From Crenobacter intestini (GTDB taxonomy: Bacteria > Pseudomonadota > Gammaproteobacteria > Burkholderiales > Chromobacteriaceae), in assembly GCF_004919095.1 (NCBI RefSeq), contig NZ_STGJ01000011.1, positions 62,001 through 126,000 of the forward strand: 64,000 nucleotides of DNA, read 5' to 3'. The stretch's first letter is position 1. Every line of letters begins with the position of its first letter. The notes under the pieces are model-generated. The model was not told where the DNA came from. It did no database searches and saw only the letters and a program-made list of their open reading frames with translations. This document shows positions 21,275 through 30,930 of this stretch, piece by piece. A program made the translations under genes and the position numbers.

Positions 21275-22655
21275 CTGGCTTGCCCGCCAGCAGGACTACC
21301 TCGACGCTTGCCGGCAGCGCCTGCAGGGCGTGCCGCTCGGCCGCCGGCAGGGCTTCCTTACCCGGGTGACCGGCCTCGTGATGGAGGCGACCGGCCTGCG
21401 GCTGCCGGTCGGCAGCGCCTGCCTGATCGACTGCGGCCGTGGCGAACGCATCGAGGCCGAGGTGGTCGGCTTCTCGGCCGACCGCCTGTTCCTGATGCCG
21501 CTGGCCCCGATCCAGGGCCTGCTGCCGGGCACGGCGGTGATCCCGCTTGAGCAGTTGCCACCCTTGCGCTACGGCGTTCCTGCCGCGCGCCAGGGGGCCG
21601 GCAGCGGTCGCCAGGTACCGGTCGGCGAGGGTCTGCTCGGACGCGTGCTCGACGCGCTCGGGCGTCCGCTCGACGGCCGTGGCCCGGCGCTGTTCGACGC
21701 GACCGCGCCGCTTTACAGTGACCCCCTCAACCCGCTGACGCGCACACCGGTGCGCGACGTGCTCGACGTCGGCGTGCGCGCGATCAACGGCCTGTTGACC
21801 GTCGGGCGCGGCCAGCGCCTGGGCCTGTTCGCCGGCTCGGGCGTCGGCAAGTCGGTGCTGCTGGGGATGATGGCCCGCTTCACCCGCGCCGACGTGGTGG
21901 TGGTCGGCCTGATCGGCGAGCGGGGTCGCGAGGTCAAGGACTTCATCGAGAACATCCTGGGCGAGGAGGGGCTTGCGCGCTCGGTGGTGGTCGCCGCGCC
22001 GGCCGACACCCCGCCCCTGATGCGCCTGCACGGCGCCGCCTACGCGACCGCGCTGGCCGAGCACTTCCGCGCCGAAGGCAAGGACGTGCTCCTCTTGATG
22101 GATTCGGTGACCCGCTACGCGATGGCGCAGCGCGAGATCGCGCTGGCTATCGGCGAGCCGCCGGTCACCCGGGGCTACCCGCCGTCGGTGTTCGCCAAGC
22201 TGCCGCAGCTGATCGAGCGGGCCGGCAACGGCGAGGCGGGCGGCGGTTCGATCACCGCCTTTTACACCGTGCTCTCCGAGGGGGACGACCAGCAGGACCC
22301 GATCGCCGACTCGGCGCGCGCCATCCTCGACGGCCACTTCGTGCTGTCGCGCACGCTGGCCGAGGCAGGGCATTACCCGGCGATCGACATCGAGCAGTCG
22401 ATCTCGCGGGTGATGGTCGACGTGGTCAGCCGTGAGCATCTGGACGCGGCGCGCCGCTTCAAGCAGCTGTTCTCGCGCTACCAGCGCAGCCGCGACCTGA
22501 TCAGCGTCGGTGCCTACGTGCCGGGTTCCGACCCCCTGCTCGACGAGGCGATCCGCCGCCAGTTGCAGCAGGTGGCCTTCCTGACCCAGCCGCAGCACGA
22601 GGCGCATGACTTCGCCTCTTCCTTCCAGCAGCTGACGCAGTCCTTGGCGGGCTGA
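21267..22655 (+). CDS. fliI: Flagellum-specific export ATPase FliI
   Basis: A 462-residue F1-beta-like ATPase that drives flagellar protein export. Walker A is [17 protein letters not shown]; the Walker B region is [21 protein letters not shown]. The segments [11 protein letters not shown] and [15 protein letters not shown] are characteristic of the FliI/YscN family. Length is standard. The ATG overlaps the end of fliH by eight bases, and fliJ starts four bases after its stop. Confidence 0.97.
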   Translation: MADWLARQQDYLDACRQRLQGVPLGRRQGFLTRVTGLVMEATGLRLPVGSACLIDCGRGERIEAEVVGFSADRLFLMPLAPIQGLLPGTAVIPLEQLPPLRYGVPAARQGAGSGRQVPVGEGLLGRVLDALGRPLDGRGPALFDATAPLYSDPLNPLTRTPVRDVLDVGVRAINGLLTVGRGQRLGLFAGSGVGKSVLLGMMARFTRADVVVVGLIGERGREVKDFIENILGEEGLARSVVVAAPADTPPLMRLHGAAYATALAEHFRAEGKDVLLLMDSVTRYAMAQREIALAIGEPPVTRGYPPSVFAKLPQLIERAGNGEAGGGSITAFYTVLSEGDDQQDPIADSARAILDGHFVLSRTLAEAGHYPAIDIEQSISRVMVDVVSREHLDAARRFKQLFSRYQRSRDLISVGAYVPGSDPLLDEAIRRQLQQVAFLTQPQHEAHDFASSFQQLTQSLAG

Positions 22656-22659
22656 CGCC

Positions 22660-23100
22660 ATGGCCGGCAAGTTCGACTTCCTGATCGACCTCGCGCAAAA
22701 GGCTCAGCAGCAAGCCGCCGACCGCATGCAGGCGGCGCAGGTGCAGCTGGCGGCGCAGGAGGAACGGCTTGCGCAGGTCGACGCCTTCATTGCCGATTAT
22801 CAGGGCCGCCTGGTCGACGCCGGCCGCGGCGGCATGGGGGTCGAGCGCTACCTCGACTTTCGCGCCTTCCTCGGCAAGCTGACCGACGCGCGCCAGACGC
22901 AGGAGCGTGAAGTCGACCGCGCGCGCCAGCGTTTTGTGCTCGAGCGCGAAGCCTGGCTTGCCCAGCGGCGCAAGCTCAAGGCCTACCAGACGCTTGCCGA
23001 GCGCGAGGCGGCGCGTGGCCAGCTCGCCCAGCGGCGGCGCGAACAGAAGCTGGTCGACGAATTCGCTACCCGCAACTTCCTGCGCCCGGGTGCCTCCTGA
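22660..23100 (+). CDS. fliJ: Flagellar export chaperone FliJ
   Basis: A 146-residue, almost wholly coiled-coil cytosolic protein rich in Q, A, E and R, with the FliJ-like C-terminal segment REQKLVDEFATRN. FliJ recycles chaperones and links FliI to the export gate. It starts four bases after fliI. The gene ends this cluster before a separate sigma54 promoter. Confidence 0.9.
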   Translation: MAGKFDFLIDLAQKAQQQAADRMQAAQVQLAAQEERLAQVDAFIADYQGRLVDAGRGGMGVERYLDFRAFLGKLTDARQTQEREVDRARQRFVLEREAWLAQRRKLKAYQTLAEREAARGQLAQRRREQKLVDEFATRNFLRPGAS

Positions 23101-23111
23101 GTATTCTGTCG

Positions 23112-23128
23112 TTGGCATCATTCTTGCT
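23112..23128 (+). promoter_or_regulatory. sigma54 (-24/-12) promoter for fliK
   Basis: TTGGCA-N6-TTGCT with GG at 23114-23115 and GC at 23126-23127, exactly 10 bases apart as in the TGGCAC-N5-TTGC consensus. It lies 40 bases before fliK in the gap after fliJ. This fits control by the FlrC-type activator encoded upstream. Confidence 0.8.
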
Positions 23129-23167
23129 TTTTTGGTGTAAATCCCGAGTTGAACCGGTTCTGTTTCG

Positions 23168-24076
23168 ATGACGCTTCCCGTAACGCTTGCTTCCATGTTG
23201 CCCGGCCGTTCTGGCTTGCCGGGCGTTGCCCGCGCCGCCGCCTTGCCCGGCGGCTTGTTTGCCGACCTGCTCGACATGCAGGTCGGAAGCCTGACCGCCG
23301 CCGCGCCGGCGCCGGATGGGCGTCCGGCTCGCAAGCCGGCGGGAGACTTGCTTGACGCCGCCTCGTTGCAGGCAGACACGCAGGCCGTACCCATGCTGGC
23401 GGTGCTGCCGCAGGCCGTCCAGCTGCAAGCCTTGCCGCAGCCCGGATTGTCCACGGAGCTCTCTGCGGACGAAGGGGCGGCCGCGGCCGAGACCCTGCTC
23501 GAGTTGACGCGCCAGCTCGAACATGGCGCAGGACAGGGCGGCAAGAAGTTGCCGCAACAGGCGGCGGCCGAGCAGCAAATCTTGCCGGCCGGTGCCGCAT
23601 CCGTCGCAGTGGCCGGCGCAAGGGGCGAGCATTCCGGGGTGCCGGTATCGCTGTCGATCGCCACGCCGCTAGGTCGCGACGAGGCGTGGCAGCGCGCGTT
23701 CGCGACCCAGGTCGGCGGCCTGGTGCAGATGAAGGCCGAGAGCGCGCAGATCCAGGTCAGCCCCGCCAATCTGGGGCCGATCGAGGTGTCGCTCAAGCTC
23801 GGCCAGGACCAGGCGCAGCTGACCTTCGTCACCGCGACCCCGCAGGCGCGTGATGCGGTTGAGCAGGGGCTGGCTCGGCTCTCCGGCATGCTCGCGCAAA
23901 GCGGCATCCAGTTGACCGACGCGCAGGTCTCCTACGGGGACCGTCGTCAACAGCAGGATCAGGCGCCGGGCAAGGGGCGTGGCCGGGGTGAAGGCGGTGA
24001 CTTTGCAGTGGCCGAACTGGATGCCGCTGTGCAGTCCGCGCACGCAATTGCATCGGGGCTGAGCATTCGCGCCTGA
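23168..24076 (+). CDS. fliK: Flagellar hook-length control protein FliK
   Basis: A 302-residue secreted molecular ruler and substrate-specificity switch. The first ~170 residues are low-complexity Ala/Pro/Gln-rich, as usual for FliK. The C-terminal Flg_hook domain (about 180-270) has the conserved pattern AQIQVSPANLGPIEVSLKL followed by FVTATPQARDAVEQGLARL and LAQSGIQLTDAQVS. Position between fliJ and fliL is canonical. A sigma54 promoter precedes it. Confidence 0.92.
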   Translation: MTLPVTLASMLPGRSGLPGVARAAALPGGLFADLLDMQVGSLTAAAPAPDGRPARKPAGDLLDAASLQADTQAVPMLAVLPQAVQLQALPQPGLSTELSADEGAAAAETLLELTRQLEHGAGQGGKKLPQQAAAEQQILPAGAASVAVAGARGEHSGVPVSLSIATPLGRDEAWQRAFATQVGGLVQMKAESAQIQVSPANLGPIEVSLKLGQDQAQLTFVTATPQARDAVEQGLARLSGMLAQSGIQLTDAQVSYGDRRQQQDQAPGKGRGRGEGGDFAVAELDAAVQSAHAIASGLSIRA

Positions 24077-24175
24077 TTTTGTGTCGATCGGCTGGCCAGT
24101 TGATGGTCGTTTCTGGGACAATGCGTTCATTATTTTCATGATTTCGTATTGATTTCAGGCGCGAGACCCTAATTC

Positions 24176-24664
24176 ATGGCAGAAGAAAAGAAGAAGGCGG
24201 TCAGTGGCGGCGGCAACAAGCTGATGCTGATCGTGATCGCCTTGCTGGTGATCCTGATTGCGGCGGTCGGTGGGCTGGGGACGTATATGTTCCTGCACCA
24301 GCCCGCAGGCGCGGAAGCGCAGGCCGCGCCCGAGAAGAAGCGGCCAGACGGCCCTCCGGTATTCGAGAAGATGGAACCCTTCGTGGTCAACCTCGCCGGC
24401 GGCGACGCGCTGTTGCAGGTCGAGCTGCAGGCGCAGCTCTACGACGCCGAAGCCAAGCAGCCCCTGGTCCAGTACATGCCTAAGATCCGTAGCGGACTGA
24501 TCCTGCTCTTGTCGTCCAAAAGCGCCGAAGAACTGTCGACGGCGGACGGCAAGGTGCGCCTGAAGGCGCAGGTCAAGAAGATCATGAACGAGGCGATCGG
24601 CCAGCCCGGACCCGAGCCGGTCGAGACCGTTCTCTTTACGTCCTTCATCATCCAGCAGCAATAA
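24176..24664 (+). CDS. fliL: Flagellar basal-body-associated protein FliL
   Basis: A 162-residue single-pass inner-membrane protein that associates with stators. A short basic N terminus (MAEEKKKAVSGGGNK) precedes the membrane helix at about 16-38. The periplasmic FliL domain begins near FEKMEPFVVNLAGG and ends in VLFTSFIIQQQ, a typical terminus. It is followed six bases later by fliM. Confidence 0.93.
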   Translation: MAEEKKKAVSGGGNKLMLIVIALLVILIAAVGGLGTYMFLHQPAGAEAQAAPEKKRPDGPPVFEKMEPFVVNLAGGDALLQVELQAQLYDAEAKQPLVQYMPKIRSGLILLLSSKSAEELSTADGKVRLKAQVKKIMNEAIGQPGPEPVETVLFTSFIIQQQ

Positions 24665-24670
24665 GCGGCG

Positions 24671-25681
24671 ATGGCTGACGACATCCTGTCGCAGGAAGAG
24701 GTCGACGCGCTGCTGCGCGGGGTGACCGGCGACTCCGAGGACGAGGGCGACGGCGCCGACGCGGGTGGTGTGCGCAGCTACGACATCGGCCGCCAGGAGC
24801 GCATCGTCCGCGGCCGGATGCCGACGCTCGAGATCATCAACGAGCGTTTCGCGCGCAACCTGCGCATCGGCCTCTTCAATTTCATCCGCCGCAACGCCGA
24901 GATCTCGGTGGGGCCGGTGCGGGTGCAGAAGTACAGCGAATTCATCCGCAACCTGGTGGTGCCGACCAACCTCAACCTCGTGCACGTGAAGCCGCTGCGC
25001 GGCACCGGCCTGTTGATCTTCGACCCGGACCTGGTGTTCCTGGTGGTCGACAACCTGTTCGGCAGCGACGGGCGCTTTCACGTGCGGGTCGAGGGGCGTG
25101 ACTTCACGCCGACCGAGCAGCGCATCATCCAGCGCATGCTGCAAGTAGTGTTCACCGAGTACCAGAAGGCGTGGGAGCCGGTGCATCCGATCGAGTTCAC
25201 CTATCTGCGCAGCGAGATGAACACCCAGTTCGCCAATATCGCGACGCCGACCGAGGTGGTCGTCGCGGTATCTTTCCATATCGAACTGGGCGCCGGCGGC
25301 GGCGACTTCCACGTCTGCCTGCCTTACTCGATGGTCGAGCCTATCCGCGACCTGCTCTCGAGCACCATGCAGGCGGACCGCACCGAGGTGGACAACCGCT
25401 GGGTCAGCCTGATGTCGCGCCAGGTGCAGGCTGCCGAGGTGGAACTCTCGACGACGCTGGCCAGCGCGCGCATCACGCTGGGCGACGTGCTCGGGCTCAA
25501 GGCGGGCGACGTGGTGATGGTCGACATCCCGGAGAAAGTGGTCGCCGACGTGTCGGGCATCCCGGTGCTCGAGGGGCGGTACGGCACGGTCGACGGACAT
25601 TACGCGCTGAGCGTGGACAAGATACTGGCCGGCGCGCACGAGCTGGCCGAAAGTGACAATGGAGGCTCCGAACGTGAGTGA
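24671..25681 (+). CDS. fliM: Flagellar motor switch protein FliM
   Basis: A 336-residue C-ring protein that binds phospho-CheY. The N-terminal CheY-binding motif DILSQEEVDALL is intact. The central CheC-like domain has LRGTGLLIFDPDLVFLVVDNLFG, and the C-terminal SPOA domain has GDVVMVDIPEKVV...YGTVDGHYALSV. Length is standard. The stop overlaps the fliN start by eight bases (GTGAGTGA). Confidence 0.96.
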   Translation: MADDILSQEEVDALLRGVTGDSEDEGDGADAGGVRSYDIGRQERIVRGRMPTLEIINERFARNLRIGLFNFIRRNAEISVGPVRVQKYSEFIRNLVVPTNLNLVHVKPLRGTGLLIFDPDLVFLVVDNLFGSDGRFHVRVEGRDFTPTEQRIIQRMLQVVFTEYQKAWEPVHPIEFTYLRSEMNTQFANIATPTEVVVAVSFHIELGAGGGDFHVCLPYSMVEPIRDLLSSTMQADRTEVDNRWVSLMSRQVQAAEVELSTTLASARITLGDVLGLKAGDVVMVDIPEKVVADVSGIPVLEGRYGTVDGHYALSVDKILAGAHELAESDNGGSERE

Positions 25682-26114
25682 AAACGCTTCGACGCAGGAC
25701 AGCGCCGACGACGTGATGGACGACTGGGCGGCGGCGTTCGCCGAGCAGGCCGAAGCGACGGCCAGCGTGTCGCCGCAGCCGGATGCACAGCCTGCCAGCG
25801 GCCTGTTCCAGGAATTTTCGCAGGCCGCCCCGCAAGCCGGCGGCGCGCTGTCGCAGAACCTGGACATGATCCTCGACATCCCGGTGCAGCTGACCGTCGA
25901 GCTTGGCCGCACCAAGATCGCGATCCGCAACCTGTTGCAGCTGGCGCAAGGCTCTATCGTCGAGCTGGACGGGCTCGCCGGCGAGCCGATGGACGTACTG
26001 GTCAACGGCTGCCTGATCGCGCAGGGCGAGGTGGTCGTCGTCAACGACAAGTTCGGCATCCGCCTGACCGACATCATCACGCCGACTGAACGCATCCGGC
26101 GCCTGCAAAAATGA
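25674..26114 (+). CDS. fliN: Flagellar motor switch protein FliN
   Basis: A 146-residue C-ring protein. The C-terminal SPOA domain is clear: [20 protein letters not shown], then [38 protein letters not shown]. The N-terminal ~60 residues are acidic and Gln/Ala-rich. The GTG at 25674 is chosen because GGAGG lies 8 bases upstream and the start overlaps the fliM stop; an ATG five codons earlier is possible. The stop overlaps fliO (ATGA). Confidence 0.94.
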   Translation: MSENASTQDSADDVMDDWAAAFAEQAEATASVSPQPDAQPASGLFQEFSQAAPQAGGALSQNLDMILDIPVQLTVELGRTKIAIRNLLQLAQGSIVELDGLAGEPMDVLVNGCLIAQGEVVVVNDKFGIRLTDIITPTERIRRLQK

Positions 26115-26539
26115 GGGTGTTGCCGATAGTGCTGGCGGCGGCGTTGCCGGCCACCGCTTGGGCGCAGGCGAACGCCGTGCAGGCGGCGCCGTCCGGCTGG
26201 GCGAGCCTCTTGCAGGTGCTACTCTCGCTCGCGCTGGTGCTCGCGCTGATCGTCGGCGCGGCGTGGCTGACCCGCCGCCTCGGTGGCGGCGCGCTGGGCG
26301 CGAGCCGCCACCTGCGGGTGGTCGGCGGCGTGATGGTCGGCCAGAAGGAGCGGGTGGTCATCGTCGAGCAGGGCGGCCAGTGGCTGGTGCTCGGCGTGAC
26401 CGCCGGCAGCGTGACCCTGCTCGACAAGCAGGCCAAGCCCGACGACGCGCCCGAGGCGCCGCAGACGGCGCTGCCCGAGTCGTTCTCGCGCATCCTCGCG
26501 AATACGCTTGCCAGGGCACGCAAGGGGGGCGGCCAATGA
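26111..26539 (+). CDS. fliO: Flagellar biosynthesis protein FliO
   Basis: A 142-residue membrane protein that helps assemble the FliP ring. A cleavable-looking signal ([20 protein letters not shown]) precedes one membrane helix at about 36-56 ([20 protein letters not shown]). The cytosolic FliO domain includes [21 protein letters not shown] and [15 protein letters not shown]. Starts and stops overlap the neighbours by four bases, as usual in fliNOPQR. Confidence 0.9.
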   Translation: MRVLPIVLAAALPATAWAQANAVQAAPSGWASLLQVLLSLALVLALIVGAAWLTRRLGGGALGASRHLRVVGGVMVGQKERVVIVEQGGQWLVLGVTAGSVTLLDKQAKPDDAPEAPQTALPESFSRILANTLARARKGGGQ

Positions 26540-27273
26540 GCCGCCGGCTGCTGATGGCGCTATTGCTGACGCTGCCGGGCGCTGCGCTCGCGGCCGGCCT
26601 GCCGCTGATGAGCAGCACGCCGGGCCCGGGCGGCGCGCAGAGCTACTCGCTGTCGCTGCAGATGCTGCTCTTCATGACCGGCTTGTCGTTCATCCCGGCC
26701 ATGGTGCTGATGATGACCTCGTTCACCCGCATCGTCATCGTGCTCTCCTTGCTGCGCCAGGCGCTGGGGACCATGCAGTCGCCGCCCAACCAGGTAATCG
26801 TCGGCCTGTCGCTGTTCCTCACCCTGTTCATCATGTCGCCGACGCTGGAGACGGTGTACCAGAAGGCGTGGGTGCCGTTCTCGGACGACAGGATCACCAT
26901 GATGCAGGCGGCCGACGAGGCGGCCGGCCCGATGAAGGCGTTCATGCTGACGCAGACGCGCGAGACCGACCTCGCGTTCTTCATCGAGGTGTCCGGCAGC
27001 GCCAAGCCGGCGACGCCGGCCGACGTGCCCCTGAAGACGCTGGTGCCGGCGTTCGTGATTTCGGAATTGAAGACTGCGTTCCAGATCGGCTTCATGATCT
27101 TCATCCCGTTCCTGATCATCGACCTGGTGGTGGCCAGCATCCTGATGGCGATGGGCATGATGATGGTGTCGCCGGTGATCATTTCCCTGCCGTTCAAGAT
27201 CATGCTGTTCGTGCTGGTCGACGGCTGGACGCTGGTGCTGGGCTCGCTGGTGCAAAGCTTCGCGCAGCGCTGA
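26536..27273 (+). CDS. fliP: Flagellar export gate protein FliP
   Basis: A 245-residue core component of the export gate. The signal peptide ([21 protein letters not shown]) is followed by four membrane segments. Family blocks are [60 protein letters not shown] and [20 protein letters not shown]. The ATG at 26536 overlaps the fliO stop. fliQ follows after 19 bases. Confidence 0.96.
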   Translation: MSRRLLMALLLTLPGAALAAGLPLMSSTPGPGGAQSYSLSLQMLLFMTGLSFIPAMVLMMTSFTRIVIVLSLLRQALGTMQSPPNQVIVGLSLFLTLFIMSPTLETVYQKAWVPFSDDRITMMQAADEAAGPMKAFMLTQTRETDLAFFIEVSGSAKPATPADVPLKTLVPAFVISELKTAFQIGFMIFIPFLIIDLVVASILMAMGMMMVSPVIISLPFKIMLFVLVDGWTLVLGSLVQSFAQR

Positions 27274-27292
27274 CGCAATTTGGGGGTAAGCC

Positions 27293-27562
27293 ATGAGTCC
27301 GGAACTAGTCATCAACCTGGTGCAGCAGGCGCTGTTCACGCTGATCCTGATCGCGGCGCCGGTGCTCGGCGTCTCCTTGCTGGTCGGCCTCCTGGTCAGC
27401 ATCCTTCAGGCGGCGACGCAGATCAACGAGATGACGCTGACCTTCATCCCCAAGCTGATCGCGCTCTTTATCGTGCTGATCCTCGCCGGGCCGTGGATGC
27501 TCAACACCATCATGGACTTCACGATCCGCCTCTACCGCAGCATTCCCGGCGCGATCGGCTAG
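27293..27562 (+). CDS. fliQ: Flagellar export gate protein FliQ
   Basis: An 89-residue two-helix inner-membrane protein. LVGLLVSILQAATQINEMTL followed by TFIPKL is the FliQ/SpaQ signature. It packs around FliP and FliR in the export gate. GGGGGTAAG lies upstream of the ATG. It is followed four bases later by fliR. Confidence 0.96.
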   Translation: MSPELVINLVQQALFTLILIAAPVLGVSLLVGLLVSILQAATQINEMTLTFIPKLIALFIVLILAGPWMLNTIMDFTIRLYRSIPGAIG

Positions 27563-27566
27563 GCGG

Positions 27567-28358
27567 ATGGCGGCGACCCTCGTCATCACCGACGCCCAGA
27601 TCAACGCGCTGGTCGCCTATTTCGTGTGGCCGTTCGCGCGCATCTTCGGCCTGTTCCTGACCGAGCCGGTGTTCTCCTCGCGCGCGATCCCGCGCCGCTT
27701 CAAGGCGGGCTTCGCGCTGGCGATCACCGTGCTTATCGCTCCCATGCTGCCGCCCCTGCCGGCGGTGCCGCTGGTGTCGGCTGCCGGCGTCGCCATCCTG
27801 GTCCAGCAGCTTCTGATCGGCGCGATGATAGGCTTCGTGCTGCGCATCGCGATCACCGCGGTCGAGATGGCCGGCATGCTCTCCGGCATGCAGATGGGCC
27901 TGGGTTTCGCGATGTTCTTCGACCCCGCGCAGTCGGCGCAGGTGCCGGCCTTGGGACGGGTGATCTCGGTGTTCGTCACGCTGCTGTTCCTCGCCTTCGG
28001 CGGGCCGCAGATCGTGCTCTCGGTGCTCGTTGACAGCTTCAGCGTGCTGCCGGTCGGCTCGCCTTTCCCCTGGCGCAGCCTAGAGGCGCTCGCGCTGTGG
28101 GGACGCCACCTGTTCAGCTGGGGCTTGTGGCTGTCGCTGCCGGTGATCGCCGCCTTGCTGGTGACCAACCTCGCGATCGGGGTGATGACGCGCGCCGCGC
28201 CGCAGTTCAACATCTTCGCCTTCGGCTTCCCGCTGACGCTGATGATAGGCTTCGTGATGCTCTACCTGTCGCTGCCCCTGTTGCTGCCGGCGATCGAGAC
28301 GCTGTACGGCGAGTCTTTCGCCTTCGCGCGGGCCTTGTGGTTGCCGCCCAAGCCTTAA
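27567..28358 (+). CDS. fliR: Flagellar export gate protein FliR
   Basis: A 263-residue multi-spanning inner-membrane protein that completes the FliPQR gate. It shows the family segments FVLRIAITAVEMAGMLSGMQ and MGLGFAMFFDPAQ...VPALGRVISVF, plus ALLVTNLAIGVMTRAAPQFN. It is the last gene of this flagellar block. No flhB, flhA or flhF follows; they must be elsewhere. yebC starts 84 bases downstream. Confidence 0.95.
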   Translation: MAATLVITDAQINALVAYFVWPFARIFGLFLTEPVFSSRAIPRRFKAGFALAITVLIAPMLPPLPAVPLVSAAGVAILVQQLLIGAMIGFVLRIAITAVEMAGMLSGMQMGLGFAMFFDPAQSAQVPALGRVISVFVTLLFLAFGGPQIVLSVLVDSFSVLPVGSPFPWRSLEALALWGRHLFSWGLWLSLPVIAALLVTNLAIGVMTRAAPQFNIFAFGFPLTLMIGFVMLYLSLPLLLPAIETLYGESFAFARALWLPPKP

Positions 28359-28442
28359 CCGCCGCTTTTTGCTAAAATCCGCGCCTGAGATTCTTGTTAC
28401 CACCGCGGGGCCGTACGCCCCGCCACGCATACCGAGGCAACT

Positions 28443-29168
28443 ATGGCAGGTCACAGCAAATGGGCGAACATCCAGCATCGCAAAGGGCGCCAGGACGCCA
28501 AGCGCGGCAAGGTCTTCACCCGCCTGATCAAGGAAATCACCGTTGCCGCCAAGATGGGCGGCGGCGACCTGAGCGCCAACCCGCGCCTGCGTCTGGCTGT
28601 CGACAAGGCCAAGGCCGAGTCGATGCCCAAGGACAATATCGAGAACGCGATCAAGCGCGGCACCGGCCAGCTTGAGGGCGTCACCTACGAGGAATGCCGT
28701 TACGAAGGCTACGGCATTGCCGGCGCGGCCGTGATGGTCGACTGCCTGACCGACAACAAGACGCGGACGGTCGCCGACGTGCGCCACGCGTTCAGCAAGT
28801 ACGGCGGCAATATGGGGACCGACGGCTGCGTCGCGTTCCAGTTCAAGCACTGCGGCTACCTGCTGTTCGCGCCGGGCACCGACGAGGACGCGCTGATGGA
28901 AGCTGCGCTCGAGGCGGGCGCCGAGGACGTGGTCAGCAACGACGACGGTTCGATCGAGGTGGTCACCGGCCCGTGGGAGTTTTCCGACGTGCAGGCGGCG
29001 CTCGAAGGGCAGGGCTTCAAGGCCGAGATGGGCGAAGTGACCATGAAGGCGCTCAACGAGACCGAACTTGCCGGCGACGACGCGCTGCGCATGCAGAAGC
29101 TGATCGACGCGCTCGAAGACCTCGACGACGTGCAGGACGTGTACACCTCGGCCGTGTTCGACGAGTAA
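28443..29168 (+). CDS. yebC: YebC/PmpR-family (TACO1-like) protein
   Basis: A 241-residue conserved cytosolic protein. The N terminus [20 protein letters not shown] is the highly conserved family start, and [18 protein letters not shown] continues it. Family members act as DNA-binding regulators (PmpR) and, more recently, as translation factors that relieve ribosome stalling at proline-rich stretches. Length is normal. It is often next to ruvC; here it follows fliR. A good terminator follows. Confidence 0.95.
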   Translation: MAGHSKWANIQHRKGRQDAKRGKVFTRLIKEITVAAKMGGGDLSANPRLRLAVDKAKAESMPKDNIENAIKRGTGQLEGVTYEECRYEGYGIAGAAVMVDCLTDNKTRTVADVRHAFSKYGGNMGTDGCVAFQFKHCGYLLFAPGTDEDALMEAALEAGAEDVVSNDDGSIEVVTGPWEFSDVQAALEGQGFKAEMGEVTMKALNETELAGDDALRMQKLIDALEDLDDVQDVYTSAVFDE

Positions 29169-29189
29169 GCCGGTTAGCGACCGACAAGC

Positions 29190-29216
29190 GGCCTGCGCAT
29201 CGCGCAGGCCTTTTTT
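29190..29216 (+). terminator. Rho-independent terminator after yebC
   Basis: Perfect 9-bp stem GGCCTGCGC/GCGCAGGCC with loop ATC and six T residues, 21 bases after the yebC stop. Confidence 0.9.
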
Positions 29217-29239
29217 GTGCCGCAAGGCAAGGAGGGCGC

Positions 29240-29608
29240 ATGGTGGCAAGCGTGCCGTGGCGGGCGCTGGCCCTCGCGTGGTGGGGGTTGACCTGGTGGT
29301 TTTTGTTCAAGCCGGCGTCGGGCGAGCCGCCGCCGTTCGAGCATTACGACAAGCTCGGCCACTTCCTGCTGTTTTTCGTGCAGGGCCTGCTGCTGGTGCC
29401 GGCCTGGCGCGCCCGCGCGTGGCGGCTCATGCTGGCGCTCGCGCTGTGGGCCGTGCTCTCCGAGCTTGCGCAGGGCGCATTCACGGCGGACCGCATGGCC
29501 GACCCGTTCGACGCGCTCGCGGATATGGCCGGCGGCGCCTGTGCGCTGGCGCTTTGGTGGGCAGTGCTCGGCCGTTCGGGTAAACTTTTGTCATTGATTG
29601 GCCGCTGA
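29240..29608 (+). CDS. VanZ-like small membrane protein
   Basis: A 122-residue integral membrane protein with about four hydrophobic helices. HYDKLGHFLLFFVQGLL and SELAQGAFTADRMADPFDAL, followed by DMAGGACALALW, match the VanZ-like pattern (conserved D, H, E, D/G in membrane loops). The biochemical role of most family members is unknown; VanZ itself confers low teicoplanin resistance. AAGGAGG lies 5 bases before the ATG at 29240. The upstream terminator separates it from yebC. pepP begins 26 bases after the stop. Confidence 0.8.
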   Translation: MVASVPWRALALAWWGLTWWFLFKPASGEPPPFEHYDKLGHFLLFFVQGLLLVPAWRARAWRLMLALALWAVLSELAQGAFTADRMADPFDALADMAGGACALALWWAVLGRSGKLLSLIGR

Positions 29609-29634
29609 ATCCACCGTTTTTGCAAGGGGACCCG

Positions 29635-30930
29635 ATGTACGCCAACCCTACCGGCCGCCGGGCCCGTCTTGCCCGCCAACTGGGCGACGCCGTCGCGCTG
29701 ATCGGCGCCGCGCATGAAGTGTCGCGCAACGGCGACAACAGCTATCCGTTCCGCCAGGACAGCAGCTTCTACTACCTGACCGGCTTCAACGAGCCCGAGG
29801 CTTTGGCGCTGGTCGATGGGCGCAGCGGCAAGAGCGTGCTGTTCTGCCGCGCGCGCGACGAAGACGCCGAGCGCTGGACGGGCGCACGCATCGGCCCGCA
29901 AGGCGCTATCGAGTTCTACGGCTTCGACGAGGCCTACCCGATCGCCGAGCTCGCCGAGCGGCTGCCGGCCCTGCTTGATGGTGCCGCCTGCGTCGCCTGG
30001 CCGGTCGGGCGCGACGCGGCGCTGGATGCGACGGTGAATGCGGCGCTCGCCGTGCTCAGGAACAATGAGCCGCGCGGCCGCCGCGCCCCCGCGCGCTTTG
30101 CCGACCTCGCCGCGACACTCGACGAGATGCGGCTGATCAAGGACGCGGCCGAGCTCTCCTTGCTGCGCCGCGCCGGCCGCATCTCGGCCGACGCGCATAT
30201 CGCCGCGATACACGCGGCACGGCCGGGCCGCTACGAGTACGAGCTCGAGGCCGAGCTGTTGGCGACCTTCTGCCGCCACGGCGCCCGCACGCCCGCGTAC
30301 GAAAGCATCGTCGCCGGCGGCGCGCGCGCGTGCACGCTGCACTACACCGCGAACAACGCGCGGCTCGCCGACGGCGAGCTGGTGCTGATCGACGCCGGCT
30401 GCGAGCTGGGCGGCTACGCGGGCGACATCACGCGCACCTTCCCGGTGAACGGCCGCTTCTCCGGCGCGCAGCGCGACGTCTACGAGATCGTGCTCGCCGC
30501 GCAACTGGCGGCGATCGACGCGGTGCGCCCGGGCGTGCCGCTGTCGGCGCCGGCCGACGCGGCGCTCGCCTGCCTCGCCCGCGGGCTGATCGACCTGAAA
30601 CTGCTGGACGGCACGGTCGACGGCGCGATCGAGTCAGGCGCGTACAAGCGCTACTACATGCACGGGGTCGGCCACTATATCGGCCTCGACGTGCACGACG
30701 TCGGCAGCCGCCGGCAGGATGGCGAATGGCGGCGTTTCGAGCCGGGCATGTGCACGACGATCGAACCTGGCCTCTATATCAACGCGGCCGACGACGTGCC
30801 GGCCGCGCTTGCCGGCATCGGCGTGCGGATCGAAGACAATGTGCTGGTGACGGCGGCCGGGCGCGAGGTGTACACCGACGCGGTGCCCAAGGCGGTCGCC
30901 GATATCGAGGCCTTGATGGGGATGCGATGA
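29635..30930 (+). CDS. pepP: Xaa-Pro aminopeptidase (PepP family)
   Basis: A 431-residue M24B metallopeptidase that removes N-terminal residues before proline. The N-terminal AMP_N domain has NSYPFRQDSSFYYLTGFNEPE. The catalytic pita-bread fold shows the metal ligands: D in LVLIDAGCELGGYAGDITRTF, H in YYMHGVGHYIGLDVHD, E in TTIEPGLYI and RIEDNVLVT. Length matches PepP. The ATG at 29635 is preferred over an upstream TTG because AGGGGA precedes it. It overlaps ubiH (ATGA), as in the E. coli pepP-ubiH arrangement. Confidence 0.95.
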   Translation: MYANPTGRRARLARQLGDAVALIGAAHEVSRNGDNSYPFRQDSSFYYLTGFNEPEALALVDGRSGKSVLFCRARDEDAERWTGARIGPQGAIEFYGFDEAYPIAELAERLPALLDGAACVAWPVGRDAALDATVNAALAVLRNNEPRGRRAPARFADLAATLDEMRLIKDAAELSLLRRAGRISADAHIAAIHAARPGRYEYELEAELLATFCRHGARTPAYESIVAGGARACTLHYTANNARLADGELVLIDAGCELGGYAGDITRTFPVNGRFSGAQRDVYEIVLAAQLAAIDAVRPGVPLSAPADAALACLARGLIDLKLLDGTVDGAIESGAYKRYYMHGVGHYIGLDVHDVGSRRQDGEWRRFEPGMCTTIEPGLYINAADDVPAALAGIGVRIEDNVLVTAAGREVYTDAVPKAVADIEALMGMR

